From: Hexactinellida sp. DTS-2022
Taxonomy: Eukaryota; Porifera; Hexactinellida
Assembly: GCA_028753945.1 (NCBI GenBank)
Contig: JAPNXP010000009.1
Coordinates: 5,456,001-5,520,000, forward strand
Direction: 5' to 3'
DNA: 64,000 bases
Shown one piece after another: positions 18,975 through 31,527 of the stretch. The position numbers and the translations under genes are program-made. Each line of letters starts with the position of its first letter. The first letter of the stretch is position 1. The notes beneath the pieces are model-generated. The model ran no database searches, was not told the origin of the DNA, and saw only the letters and a list, made by a program, of their open reading frames with translations.

Positions 18975-19256
18975 TCATAACATAAATCCCTCCATAATAA
19001 TCTTGATGCCTATCTTGGTCTCCTGGCAAATCACCGCCTGCTCGTCAGGTGCGTGGAGATGGTCATTAGTGCGCTTGACTATTTCCATCCCTTTCGTGTG
19101 CATTCGTGCTTTACAGACCCCTCTTTGTTCGCACTGCCAATGAATCACCTCTCCTACTCTCCTCTGCATCCCGTAAAAATATCCTCCTTCAGACAGCTTG
19201 TTTCCTCCTCTCTCCGAACTGATCAGCCTGAACGGCTGGTCGGGAGGCTCCGCCAT
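18975..19256 (-). CDS. FLYWCH-type zinc-finger exon/ORF
   Basis: 93-residue frame starting MAEPPDQPFRLISSERGG. It has the FLYWCH pattern: F..ISSERGG..L, then GYFYGM, W-x-C (HWQCEQ), C-x-AR (CKARMHT), and H-x-H (DHLHAP). The family binds DNA and is common in MULE-type transposase genes and in a few host regulators. The frame stops soon after the domain (KIGIKIIMEGF), so it is either the first exon of a longer spliced gene, a stand-alone one-finger protein, or a transposon fragment. GC content is well above its AT-rich surroundings. It lies 75 bp from the hammerhead motif on the opposite strand. I saw no clear continuing exon. Confidence 0.6.
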   Translation of the reverse strand: MAEPPDQPFRLISSERGGNKLSEGGYFYGMQRRVGEVIHWQCEQRGVCKARMHTKGMEIVKRTNDHLHAPDEQAVICQETKIGIKIIMEGFML

Positions 19257-19352
19257 TGTTGTTTGAAATTGATTCCGATTCGAAAAATATTGTTTGCAAA
19301 AATATTGGAAATAATGTATAAATTAAACTTGTAAATTAAAATTAGTTAAAAT

Positions 19353-19868
19353 CATAGATGCATTATACGATCATACGTTATACGTTCGGGGAGCGTATAA
19401 TGGATCATATATACGTATAATGGATCATATATACGTTCGAGCGTATAATCAACGTATAACAAATGGCCAACGTATGATACCATCATACGATGAAACTGAA
19501 TTTAGTCAATTTAGTAAAAACTAAAACGTGACTATTAGTGATGCTAAGGAAGACAGGTTTCTTCGATACATAACGTATGGTAACGTATAATGAACGTATA
19601 ATGAACGTATGATGAACGTATGATAACGTATGGTAACGTATAATGAACGTATGATAACGTATGATGAACGTATGATAACGTATGGTAACGTATAATGAAC
19701 GTATGATGAACGTATAATGAAAATCGTATAAAATCATTATACGTTATACGTCGTATGATGATTATACGTTTTGACCATATGATCCTCTAACGTATGATGG
19801 CATTATACGTTCACCTAACGTATAATGGCACCATATATACGTTATACGTTACGTATAATGCATCTATG
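19353..19868. mobile_element. hAT-like element full of ACGTATAATG iterons
   Basis: Inverted ends CATAGATGCATTATACG flanked by a perfect 8-bp duplication GTTAAAAT (19345-19352 and 19869-19876). The interior consists largely of about 10-11 bp iterons AACGTATAATG / AACGTATGATG / AACGTATGGT in both orientations. No coding capacity; an open frame at 19483-19737 is only an iteron translation. Confidence 0.75.
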
Positions 19869-20168
19869 GTTAAAATTAGTTAAAATACTTAAGATAATTA
19901 ATAGGCTTTTTATTTTTTACTGTGCCGACTATACTATAGTATAGTGGCCCAGTTCTAATCTTACTGCCTTGGTTATTATTACTGTGCCGACTATACTATA
20001 GTATAGTGGCCCAGTATTGGTCTTAGTGATTTGGTTACCGATTATTAATATTATATATTATTACTGTGCCGACTATACTACAGTATAGTGGCCCAGTTCT
20101 AATCTTACTGCCTTGGTTAGTTATTACTGTGCCGACTATACTATAGTATAGTGGCCCAGGATTGGAAT

Positions 20169-20538
20169 CAGTGGCGGCGCGAGACCAAAATGAGCGATGG
20201 GGCTGGCCGGGGCAAGGGACATTTGAGATGGGGCAAAATGTTTAACTATAGAACCACTATCAAAAAATATAGGTAGACACACAATAGTGGGATGGGGAAA
20301 TTTCATGGTAAGACTAACAGTAACAACAAGGTTCAAAACATGAAAACCATTTCAAACGTAATCCATGCTACAAAATTGGATTCAAAAAGCGTCCTATTAA
20401 GAAGACGAGCGAAAAAAACTTCAAAAGCGCCCAAATAAATTATAAGCTATTGATAAGGCTTGCCCCACCAGTGGTGGGGCAAGCCGAAGGCCAGGTGGGG
20501 CATTTGCCCCACCTTGCCCCAGCGTGGCGCCGCCTCTG
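20169..20538. mobile_element. hAT MITE inserted in a palindrome module
   Basis: Termini CAGTGGCGGCGC and (rc of the right end) CAGAGGCGGCGC, with a perfect 8-bp target duplication ATTGGAAT at 20161-20168 and 20539-20546. Internal GGGGCAAG / CTTGCCCC inverted motifs near the right end. It interrupts the spacer GGATTGGAATCACTGCC. Confidence 0.85.
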
Positions 20539-20828
20539 ATTGGAATCACTGCCTTTATTATTATTATTACTGTGCCGACTATACTATAGTATAGTGGCCC
20601 AGTTCTAATCTTAGTGCTTTGGTTAGTTATTACTGTGCCGACTATACTATTAGTATAGTGGCCCAGTATTGATCTTACTGCCTTTATTATTATTATTACT
20701 GTGCCGACTATACTATAGTATAGTGGCCCAGTTCTAATCTACTGCCTTGGTTATTACTGTGCCGACTATACTATAGTATAGTGGCCCAGTATTGGTCTTA
20801 GTGCTTTGGTATATTATTATTACAGATT

Positions 20829-20970
20829 ACTTATATGGAGCTCAGTAAATGATAACTGAACTGCCATATAAGGAAGTGTTTGAATTCTAAAAGACGCATA
20901 AGCTCAGAAATGAAATTTAGACATAAATTAAAACCTACTTCAGTTACCAGTAACTCAGCTCCATATAAGT
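20829..20970. mobile_element. Small inverted-repeat insertion
   Basis: Ends ACTTATATGGAGCT and AGCTCCATATAAGT are exact inverted repeats; TCAGTAA / TTACCAGTAACT continue inward. About 140 bp between two small modules, class unknown. Confidence 0.65.
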
Positions 20971-21290
20971 ATTTTGTCATTATTACTGTGCCGACTATAC
21001 TATAGTATAGTGGCCCAGTATTGGTCTTAGTGCTTTGGTTAGTTATTATTACTGTGCCGACTATACTATAGTATAGTGGCCCAGTATTAGAATCACTGCC
21101 TTTATTACTGTGCCGACTATACTATAGTATAGTGGCCCAGTTCTAATCTTAGTGCTTTGGTATATTATTACTGTGCCGACTATACTATAGTATAGTGGCC
21201 CAGTTCTAATCTTAGTGCTTTGGTATATTATTACTGTGCCGACTATACAAGTATAGTGGCCCAGTATTGGTCTTAGTGCTTTGGTTATTA

Positions 21291-24200
21291 TTATCCTTCC
21301 GTATCCTCTCCACAGAACAGAGTTTAATTAACTAAGAGCCCAAATTTTCAGGATATGTGTCTCATGGGTTACAGATGTGCACCTGGGGTCACGATTTTTT
21401 ATTAAATTTTTTTGGACACATTTTTGCACCTGTTTAATATTGAAACAGGATCAATAAATAGTACCCGAAAATTAAATTTATATGCATTAGATAGAGAATT
21501 AAATTCTACACCTTTTCACAGTGCACGAATTTTCAAATTGTACTTAGTTTGTGCCACAATTGAGTTGCAAGTTTCCTTTGTTTACTAACACTTCAGTTCA
21601 ATTGAAAGTGTTAAATCTAATTCTATTGTTTCAACTCGTTTATTTTATTGATTCAACTTGTGAGATCGAGTAGGCTTCTATTTTCCAAATGAAAAAAATC
21701 CAAAATTGCAGCTGTGCCGACGCATGTTCCTTTGGTGGCACTATATTTTGGTGGTGGTTTATTGATAGTGCCTCCAATGGAACATGCTGTCGGCACAGGC
21801 TGCAATTTTGGATTTTTTTTCGCCATGTCATCATCACTATGAAGGTGTTAAACTATTTCAGAAAAGTGATTCAAAAGGCAACGACCCTTAGTGAGTTGGA
21901 AGTCTCGTTTTAGCTCACTTCATTTGAGAGATATTCAAGTTTCAGTAGAATATAATATGTGCTGAGTCATCATTTTTTAGGTGCCGTTTGGGTATTCACC
22001 CAACTCCTACCAACCCATGCGAATTATTTAATTCACAAAATTGTAAAAATACATTTTTTTGACGATGTCATAATCACCTCAAGGTGTCAAGACCCACTTG
22101 TATAGGTGGTACCTGGCATAAGGACCAATTGATAAATTGAAAGTTTGTTTCTATCTTGTATCATCTCTGAGATTAATGAAATTTAGCTAATTAGTATAAA
22201 TATTTAATTAATTTATTAATTATTTAACACCATTATTATATACAGCAAAATAAATTAAGTTCAATTATTTGCAATTATTATTAATTTAAATTGAATTTCA
22301 CTATAATATTTGAATTCCACGCACTCGATAACCCCAATAATCTATTTGGAACCATCTCTATACGCTAAACACAGAGCGAATTAATTAGAATTAAATATGT
22401 CAGTACATTAATTGTGCAAGAATATTCTCGCCGAAATAAATATAATCACTTAATCTGTCGTTGTTGTGGCATGTAAAATCTTAACGGTTCTATCATAAAC
22501 CATCTTTAGTTTAATGCCATTCATTCATTACTTATTGATAATAAATTAAATTATTAGTTATTTATTTTAGCAATGTTATCCACGGTGATTTGAGTTTAGT
22601 CAACAAATTCCTTATATCATTATATTTTATTTAATCCATTGTATAGTAATACTACAATTAAATAGAAGCCAGCTGGAATTTATAAGTTGAATCAATTTAA
22701 TTATCGCAAGTTGAAACAATAGTGAAAGCTTTAACAAGTTAAATCAATATAATTATTACAAGTTGAAACAATAGAATTAGATTAAATATAATTATTACAA
22801 GTTGAAACAATGGAATTAGATTTAACAGTTATACTGAAACTGAAGTGTGAGTAAACAAAGAAATTTCAACCCCCATTTATGGCAGAAATAAAACTCTTTA
22901 TTGAAAGTTTTCTTCTCCCATCAGACGCGGAATTTTATGGTGAATCCAAATGTGAAATAAAATTTTGGGGTTTAGTAAAACAATTTTTGAGTTATGGACC
23001 AGACAAAATTTGAAAGGTGTTAAAGATGTGTCAAAAATTTCTTAATCAAAAATCGTGACCCCAGGTGCAAATTAGACGGTCCCTCCGCAACTACATGCCA
23101 AGTTTCAGCCCATCAACTATAAAGCTCTGGCCAGGGCACCGTCTACGGAGAAAAAATAATAAAAAAAAATCCAAAATTGCACCCTGTGCCGACGCATGTT
23201 CCTTTGGTGGCACTATATTTTGTTGGTTGTTTATTGATAGTGCCTCCAAAGGAACATGCTGTCGGCGCAGGCTGCAATTTTGGATTTTTTTTAGCCAAGT
23301 CATCAACGCCCAAGGTGTGAAGAAGCATTTGTTAATTGGTCCGAGTCACATGGAACGGTAGATAAATTTGAAGTTTGTTTCTATCTTAAACCATCTTGAG
23401 TTTGATGCCATTCATTCATTATGTATTGATAATAAATTATATTATTAGTTATTTATATTAGCATTGTTATCCACGGTTGAGTTGAATTAAGTCAACAAAT
23501 TCCTTATATTATATTATTTTATTTAATCCATTGTATGGTAAATTAAATAGAAGCCAGCTGCAATTTATAAGTTAAATCAATTTAATTATCGCAAGTTGAA
23601 ACAATAGTGAAAGCTTTAACAAGTTAAATCAATATAATTATTACAAGTTGAAACAATGGAATTAGATTTCACAGTTTTATTGAAATAGAAGTGTTGAGTA
23701 AACAAGGGAATTTCAACCCCCATTTATGGCAGAAATTCAACCAATTTTAACAAATTTTCTTCTCCCATCAGACGCAGAATTTTATGGTGAATCCAAATGT
23801 GAAATAAAATTTGGGGGTTTAGTAAAACATTTTTCTAGCTATGGACCAGACAAATTTTGAAAGGTGCTAAAGATGTGTCAAAAAATTGTTAATAAAAAAT
23901 CGTAACCCCAGGTGCAAATTAGACGGTCCATACGCACCTACATGCCAAGTTTCAGCCCATCAACTATAAAGCTCAGGCCAGGGCACCGTCTACGGAGAAA
24001 AAATAATAAAAATAATAATAATAAAGGCAGTGATTCCAATACTGGGCCACTATACTATAGTATAGTCGGCACAGTAATAAAGGCATTGATTCTAATACTG
24101 GGCCACTATACTATAGTATAGTCGGCACAGTAAAAAAAAAATCCAAAATTGCATCCTGTGCCGACGCATGTTCCTTGGGTGGCACTATATTTTGTTGGTG

Positions 24201-27200
24201 GTTTATTGATAGTGCCTCCAATGGAACATGCTGTCGGCACAGGATGCAATTTTGGATTTTTTTTTCGCCAAGTCATCATCACTATAAAGGTGTTAAATCA
24301 TTTCAAAAAGGTGTTACAAAAGGCATCGACCCTTAGAGTGGTGGAAGTTTCGTTTTAGTTCACTTCCTTTTAGCGATATTCAAGTTTGAGTAGAATATAA
24401 CAACTGATGACTCAGCATTTTTTATGTGAGTGTTGGGTCATCACCCAACATGAACTAACCCATTTTTAATATCGAATTAACAAAATTGTAAAAACACATT
24501 TTTTTAACGATGTCATCATCACCTCAAGATGTCAAGACTCACTTGTATAGGTGGTACGTGGCATAAGGACCAATTGATAAATTGAAAGTTTGTTTCTATC
24601 TTGTATCATCTCTGAGATTAATGAAATTTAGCTAATTAGTATAAATATTTAATTAATAAATTAATAATTTAACATCATTATTATGTACAGCAAAATAAAT
24701 AAAGTTCAATTATTTGCACTTATTATTAATTTAAATCGAATTTCACTATCATATTTGAATTCAGCGCACTCGATAACCCCAATAATCCAATTGGAACCGT
24801 CTATAAGTTAAATACAAAAGGAATTAATTATAATAAATTTCGTCAGTACATTAATTGTGCAAGAATATTCTCGCGAAATAAATATAATCACTTTATCTGT
24901 CGTTGTTGTGGAATGTAAAATGTTAACGGTTCTATCATAAACCATCTTTAGTTTAATGCCATTCATTACTTATTGATAATAAATTAAATTATTAGTTATT
25001 TATTTTAGCAATGTTATCCACGGTGAGTTGAGTAAAGTCAACAAATTCCTTATATAAATTAATTTAATTTAATCCATTGTATAGTAATGCTAGAATTAAA
25101 TAGAAGCCAGCTGGAATTTATAAGTTAAATCAATATAATTATCGCAAGTTGAATCACTAGAGTAGGATTTAACAAGTTAAATCAATATAATTATTACAAG
25201 TTGAAACAATGGAATTAGATTTAACACTTTTACTGAAATTGAAGTGTGAGTAAACAAAGAAATTTCAACCCCCATTTATGGCAGAAATTAAACCATTTAT
25301 TGAAACTTTCTTCACCCATCAGACGCAGAATTTTATGGTGAATCCAAATATGAAATAAAATTTGGGGGTTTAGTAAAAGAATTTTTGAGGTATGGACCAG
25401 ACAAAATTTGAAAGGTGTTAAAGATGTGTCAAAAATTTCTTAATAAAAAATCGTAACCCCAGGTGCAAATTAGACGGTCCCACCGCACCTACATGCCAAG
25501 TTTCAGCCCATCAACTATAGAGCTCTGGCCAGGGTACCGTCTACGGAGAAAAAAAAAAAAAAAAAAATCCAAAATTGCACCCTGTGCCGACGCATGTTCC
25601 TTTGGTGGCACTATATTTAGTTGGTTGTTTATTGATAGTGCCTCCAAAGGAACATGCTGTCGGCGCAGGCTGCAATTTTGGATTTTTTTTCGCCAAGTCT
25701 TCAACGCCCAAGGTGTGAAGAAGCATTTGTTAATTGGTCCGAGTCACAAGGAACGGTAGATAAATTTGAAGTTTGTTTCTATCTTAAACCATCTTGAGTT
25801 TGATGCCATTCATTCATTATGTATTGATAATAAATTATATTATTAGTTATTTATATTAGCATTGTTATCCACGGTTGAGTTGAATTAAGTCAACAAATTC
25901 CTTATATTATATTATTTTATTTAATCCATTGTATGGTAAATTAAATAGAAGCCAGCTGCAATTTATAAGTTAAATCAATTTAATTATCGCAAGTTGAATC
26001 AATAGAGTAAGATTTAACAAGTTAAATCAATATAATTATTACAAGTTGAAACAATGGAATTAGATTTAACAGTTATACTGAAACTGAAGTGTGAGTAAAC
26101 AAAGAAATCTCAACCCCCATTTATGGCAGAAATAAAACTCTTTATTGAAAGTTTTCTTCTCCCATCAGACGCGGAATTTTATGGTGAATCCAAATGTGAA
26201 ATAAAATTTGGGGGTTTAGTAAAACATATTTTGTGTTATGGACCAGACAAATTTTGAAAGGTGTTAAAGATGTGTCAAAAATTTGTTAATCAAAAATCGT
26301 AACCCCAGGTGCAAATTAGACGGTCCCATCGCACCTACATGCCAAGTTTCAGCCCATCAACTATAAAGCTCAGGCCAGGGCACCGTCTACGGAGAAAAAA
26401 AAAAAAATCCAAAATTGCAGCCTGTGCCGACGCATGATCCTTTGGTGGCACTATATTTTGATGGTAGTTTATTGATAGTGCCTCCAAAGGAACATGCTGT
26501 CGGCACAAGCTGCAATTTTGGATTTTTTTTCGACAAGTCATCAACGCCCAAGGTGTGAAGAAGCATTTGTTATTTGGTCCGAGTCCAAAGAACGATTGGT
26601 GAATTTGAAGTTTTTTCTATCATAAACCACCTTGAGTTTACTGCCATTCATTCATTATGTATTGATAATAAATTATATTATTAGTTATTTATTTTAGCAA
26701 TGTTGTCCACGGTGATTTGAGTAAAGTCAATAAATTCCTTATATTATTAGATTTTATTTAATCCATTGTATAGTTATAGTAATACTACAATTAAATAGAA
26801 GCCAGCTGCAATTTATAAGTTAAATCAATATAATTATCGCAAGTTGAATCACTAGAGTAGGATTTAACAAGTTAAATCAATATAATTATTACAAGCTGAA
26901 ACAATGGAATTAGATTTGACACTTTTACTGAAATTGAAGTGTGAGTAAACAAAGAAATTTCAACCCCCATTTATGGCAGAAATTAAACCATTTATTGAAA
27001 AATTTCTTCACCCATCAGACGCAGAATTTTATGGTGAATCCAAATATGAAATAAAATTTGGGGGTTTATTAAAGCATATTTTGAGTTATGGACCAGACAA
27101 ATTTTGAAAGGTGTTAAAGATGTGTGCAAAATTTCGTAATCAAAAATCGTAACCCCAGGTGCAAATTAGAAGGGCACTTCGCATCTACATGGCAAGTTTC

Positions 27201-30200
27201 AGCCCTCAATGTATAAAGGTGTGGCCAGGGTACCGTCTACGGAGAAAAAATAAAAATAAAAAAAATCCAAAATTGCACCCTGTGCCGACGCATGTTCCTT
27301 TGGTGGCACTATATTTTGTTGGTTGTTTATTGATAGTGCCTCCAAAGGAACATGCTGTCGGCGCAGGCTGCAATTTTGGATTTTTTTTCGCCAAGTCATC
27401 AACGCCCAAGGCGTGAAGAAGCATTTGTTAATTGGTCCGAGTCACAAGGAACGGTAGATAAATTTGAAGTTTGTTTCTTTCTTAAACCATCTTGAGTTTG
27501 ATGCCATTCATTCATTATGTATTGATAATAAATTATATTATTAGTTATTTATATTAGCATTGTTATCCACGGTTGAGTTGAATTAAGTCAACAAATTCCT
27601 TATATTATATTATTTTATTTAATACATTGTATGGTAAATTAAATAGAAGCCAGCTGTAATTTATAAGTTAAATCAATTTAATTATCGCAAGTTGAATCAA
27701 TAGAGTAAGATTTAACAAGTTAAATCAATATAATTATTACAAGTTGAAACAATGGAATTAGATTTAACAGTTATACTGAAACTGAAGTGTGAGTAAACAA
27801 AGAAATTTCAACCCCCATTTATGGCAGAAATTAAACATATTTTTGAAAATATTCCTCTCCCATCAGACGCAGAATTTTATGGTGAATCCAAATGTGAAAT
27901 AAAATTTGGGGGTTTAGTAAAACATATTTTGAGTTATTGACCAGACAAATTTTGAAAGGTGTTAAAGATGTGTCAAAAATTCGTTAATCAAAAATCGTAA
28001 CCCCAGGTGCAAATTAGACGGTCCATACGCACCTACATGCCAAGTTTCAGCCCATCAACTATAAAGCTCTGGCCAGGGCACCGTCTACGGAGAAAAAAAA
28101 AAATAATAATAATAAAGGCAGTGATTCCAATACTGGGCCACTATACTATAGTATAGTCGGCACAGTAATAATAATATAAATTAAGGCAGTGATTCCAATA
28201 CTGGGCCACTATACTATAGTATAGTCGGCACAGTAAAAATAATAATAATAATAAAGGCAGTGATTCTAATACTGGGCCACTATACTATAGTATAGTCGGC
28301 ACAGTAATAATATAAATAAAGGCAGTGATTCCAATACTGGGCCACTATACTATAGTATAGTCGGCACAGTAAAAATAAAGGCAGTGAGATTAGAACTGGG
28401 CCACTATACTATAGTATAGTCGGCACAGTAATAAAGGCAGTGATTCCAATACTGGGTCACTATACTATAGTATAGTCGGCACAGTAAAAATAATAAAAAT
28501 AAAAATAAAGGCAGTAAGATTAGAACTGGGCCACTATACTATAGTATAGTCGGCACAGTAAAAAATCCAAAATTGCAGCCTGTGCCGACGCATGTTCCTT
28601 GGGGGGCACTATATTTTGGTTGTGGTTTATTGATAGTGCCTCCAATGGACCATACTGTCGGCACAGGCTGCAATTTTAGATTTTTTTTCGCATTGTCATC
28701 ATCACTATGAAGGTGTTAAATTATTTCAAAAAGGTGTTACAGAAGGCAACGACCCTTATTGAGATGTAAGTTTCGTTTTTGATCACTTCATTTCAAAGAT
28801 ATTCAAGTTTCAGTAGAATATAATAGCTGATGACTCAGCATTTTTTATGTGAGTGTTGGGTCATCACCCAACATCAACTAACCCATTTTAAATATCGAAT
28901 TAACAAAATTGTAAAAACACATTTTTTTGACGATGTCATAATCACCTCAAGGTGTCAGGACCTACTTGTATAGGTGGCACGTGCCATAAGGACCAATTGA
29001 TAAATTGAAAGTTTGTTTCTATCTTGAATCATCTCTGAAATTAATTAAATTAGGTAATTAGTATAAATATTTAATTAATTTATAATTATTTAACACCATT
29101 ATTATATACAGCAAAATAAATTAAGTTCAATTATTTGCAATTATTATTAATTTAAATTGAATTTCACTATAAAATTTGAATTCTACGTACTCGATAACCC
29201 CAATAATCCAGTCGGAACTATCTATATAAGTTAAACACAGCGAATTAATTAGAATTAAATTTGTCATGTATCCATTGTGCAAGAATATTCTAAGCAGAAA
29301 TAAATATAATCACATAATCTGTCGTTGTTATGGAATGTAGAATCTTAGTTTTCATTCATAAAATAGAAGCCTACTCGATCTCACAAGTTGAATCACTAGA
29401 ATTATTGCAAGGTGAAACAATAGAATTAGATTTAACACTTTCAATTGAACTGAAGTGTTAGTAAACAAAGGAAACTTGCAACTCAATTGTGGCACAAACT
29501 AAGTACAATTTGAAAATTCGTGCACTGTGAAAAGGTGTAGAATTTAATTCTCTATCGAATGCATATAAATTAAAAGTTCGCGCACTATTTATTGTTCTTT
29601 TTCAAATATTAAACAGGTGCAAATATGTGTCCAAAAAAATGTAATAAAAAATCGTGACCCCAGGTGCACATCTGTAACCCATGAGACACCCATCCTAAAA
29701 ATTTGGGCTCTTAGTTGATAAAACTCTGTTCTGTGGAGTGGCTACGGATAAATAATAATAATAAAAAATCCAAAATTGCAGCCTGTGCCGACGCATGCTC
29801 CTTTGGTGGCACTATATTTTGTTGGTAGTTTATTGATAGTGCCTCCAAAGAAACATGCTGTCGGCGCAAGCTGCAATTTTGGATTTTTTTTTTCCGCCAA
29901 TTCATCATCACTATAAAGGTGTTAAATTATTTCAGAAAGGTGTTTCAGAATGCACGACCCTTAGAGTGGTGGAAGTTTCCATTTAGTTCACTTTATTTTT
30001 AGAGATATTCAAGTTTAAGTACAATATAATAGCTAATGACTCAGCTTATTTTATGTGAGTGTTGGGTCATCACCCAACATCAACTAACCATCACCCAACA
30101 TCAACTAACAGAACAGAGTTTTATTAACTAAGAGCCCAAATTTTCAGGATATGTGTCTCATGGGTTACAGATGTCACCTGGGGTCACGATTTTTTATTAC

Positions 30201-31300
30201 ATTTTTTTGGACACATTTTTACACCTGTTTAATGTTAAAAAAACACAATAAATAGTGCGAGAATATTCAATTTATATGCAATCGATAGAGAATCTAATTC
30301 TACACCTTTTCACAGTGCACGAATTTTTAAATTGGGTTTCATTTGTGCCACAATTGAGTTGCAAGTTTCCTTTGTTTACTAACACTTCAGTTCAATTGAA
30401 GTGTTAAATCGAATTCTATTGTTTCAACTTGTGATAATTATATTGATTCAACTTGTGAGTTCGAGTAGGCTTCTATTTTCCAATTGAAAACTAAGATTCT
30501 ACATTCCATAACAACGACAGATTATGTGATTATATTTCCTTCTGCAAAAGTACTCTTGCACTGTTAATATACTGACCGACGTAATTAATTATAATTAATT
30601 AAGTCAGTATATGACTTATATAGATGCTCCCAATTTGTTTATTAGAGGTTATCGAGTGTGCGAAATTGAAATTTGATAGCCAAATTAATTAATTAATTAT
30701 TTATTACAAAATAATTAAACTTAATAAATATAAGTTGACATTGAAATTTGTGTTAAATTATAAATATTATTAATAATTATTTATACTAATTATTTAAATA
30801 TCATATATATCAGAGATTATAGAAAATAGAAACATACTTCCAATTTATCAATTGACCCTTATGACCCGTAACACTTCTACAAATCGGTCTTGACACTTTG
30901 AGGTGATGATGACATCGCCAAAGAAATGTGTTTTTACAATTTTGTGAATTCTATATTTCGAATGGGTTAGTTGGTGTTGGGTGACCACCCAACACGCACA
31001 TAAAAAATGCTGACTCATCACTTATTATATTCTACTGAAACTTGAATATCTTTAAAATGAAGTGAGCAAAAACGAAAATTCCAACTCACTAAGGGTCGTT
31101 GCCTTTTGAAACACCTTTATGAAATTATTTAACACCTTCATAGTGACGATGACATGGCGAAAATAAAAATCCAAAATTGCAGCCTGTGCAGACAGCATGT
31201 TCGTTCCATTGGAGGCACTATCAATAAACCACACCAAAATATAGTTCCACCAAAGGAACATGCGTCAGCACAGGCTGCAATTTTGGATTTTTTATTTATT
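21291..31300. repeat. Array 2: hairpin-bearing units with two inverted blocks
   Basis: Same unit family as array 1. Blocks 21291-21685 and 30105-31164 are reversed; the rest runs forward. Hairpins start near 21686, 23167, 24140, 25566, 26406, 27264, 28562, 29766 and 31165. Short units (hairpins 25566, 26406 and 27264, about 850 bp apart) have a compact downstream block (CCAAGTCATCAACGCCCAAG). Long ones carry the CATGTCATCATCACTATGAA version. The reversed block after 30105 joins a forward block at a duplicated CATCACCCAACATCAACTAAC. Open frames of 60-100 codons in the hairpins are translations of the palindrome, not genes. Confidence 0.9.
28103..28560 (+). repeat. Run of seven small palindrome modules inside array 2
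   Basis: Seven copies of ACTGGGCCACTATACTATAG... separated by (TAA)n / AAAATAATAA linkers and GGCAGTGATTCCAATACTG spacers. They lie between a unit tail and the next long hairpin, the same slot occupied by single modules at about 11930 and 14393. Confidence 0.92.
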
Positions 31301-31527
31301 TTATCTGTGCCGACTACTAAATAGTGACCAGTACTCTTGTTTCTACTTTTTAACTTTATGTTATTTATTTTTGAATTTCTTTCTTTTCTTATTCCTACGT
31401 TTTTCCTAAGATGTTTGTTACGAACTAAGTACGTATAAGGTAATAAAGTAAATTGAAATGAAATACTAATTAAGTTCAATGACTAGACTTCAAGAGTACC
31501 ATAACCAGTAGTGTCTAAGTAGTAAGT

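Larger units (their letters stand above)
19915..21290 (-). repeat. Inverted run of small palindrome modules
   Basis: About thirteen copies of TACTGTGCCG + ACTATACTATAGTATAGT... in the orientation opposite to 17070-17570. Spacers are TTATTA runs and CTAATCTTAGTGCTTTGGTT. Two unrelated elements are inserted: 20169-20538 and 20829-20970. A few cores carry a point change or 1-3 bp indel (about 20066, 20648, 21247). Confidence 0.92.

Noticed and set aside
17070..21290. Regularly spaced palindromes resembling a CRISPR array
   Set aside because: The spacers are near-identical to each other and the DNA is eukaryotic; there are no unique spacers and no cas genes.
9544..31479. Many 60-120 codon frames with phrases like TACSFGGTIN or THVPLVALYF
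   Set aside because: They are readings of the palindromic hairpin in different frames and strands, so the resemblance between them reflects the foldback and not protein conservation.
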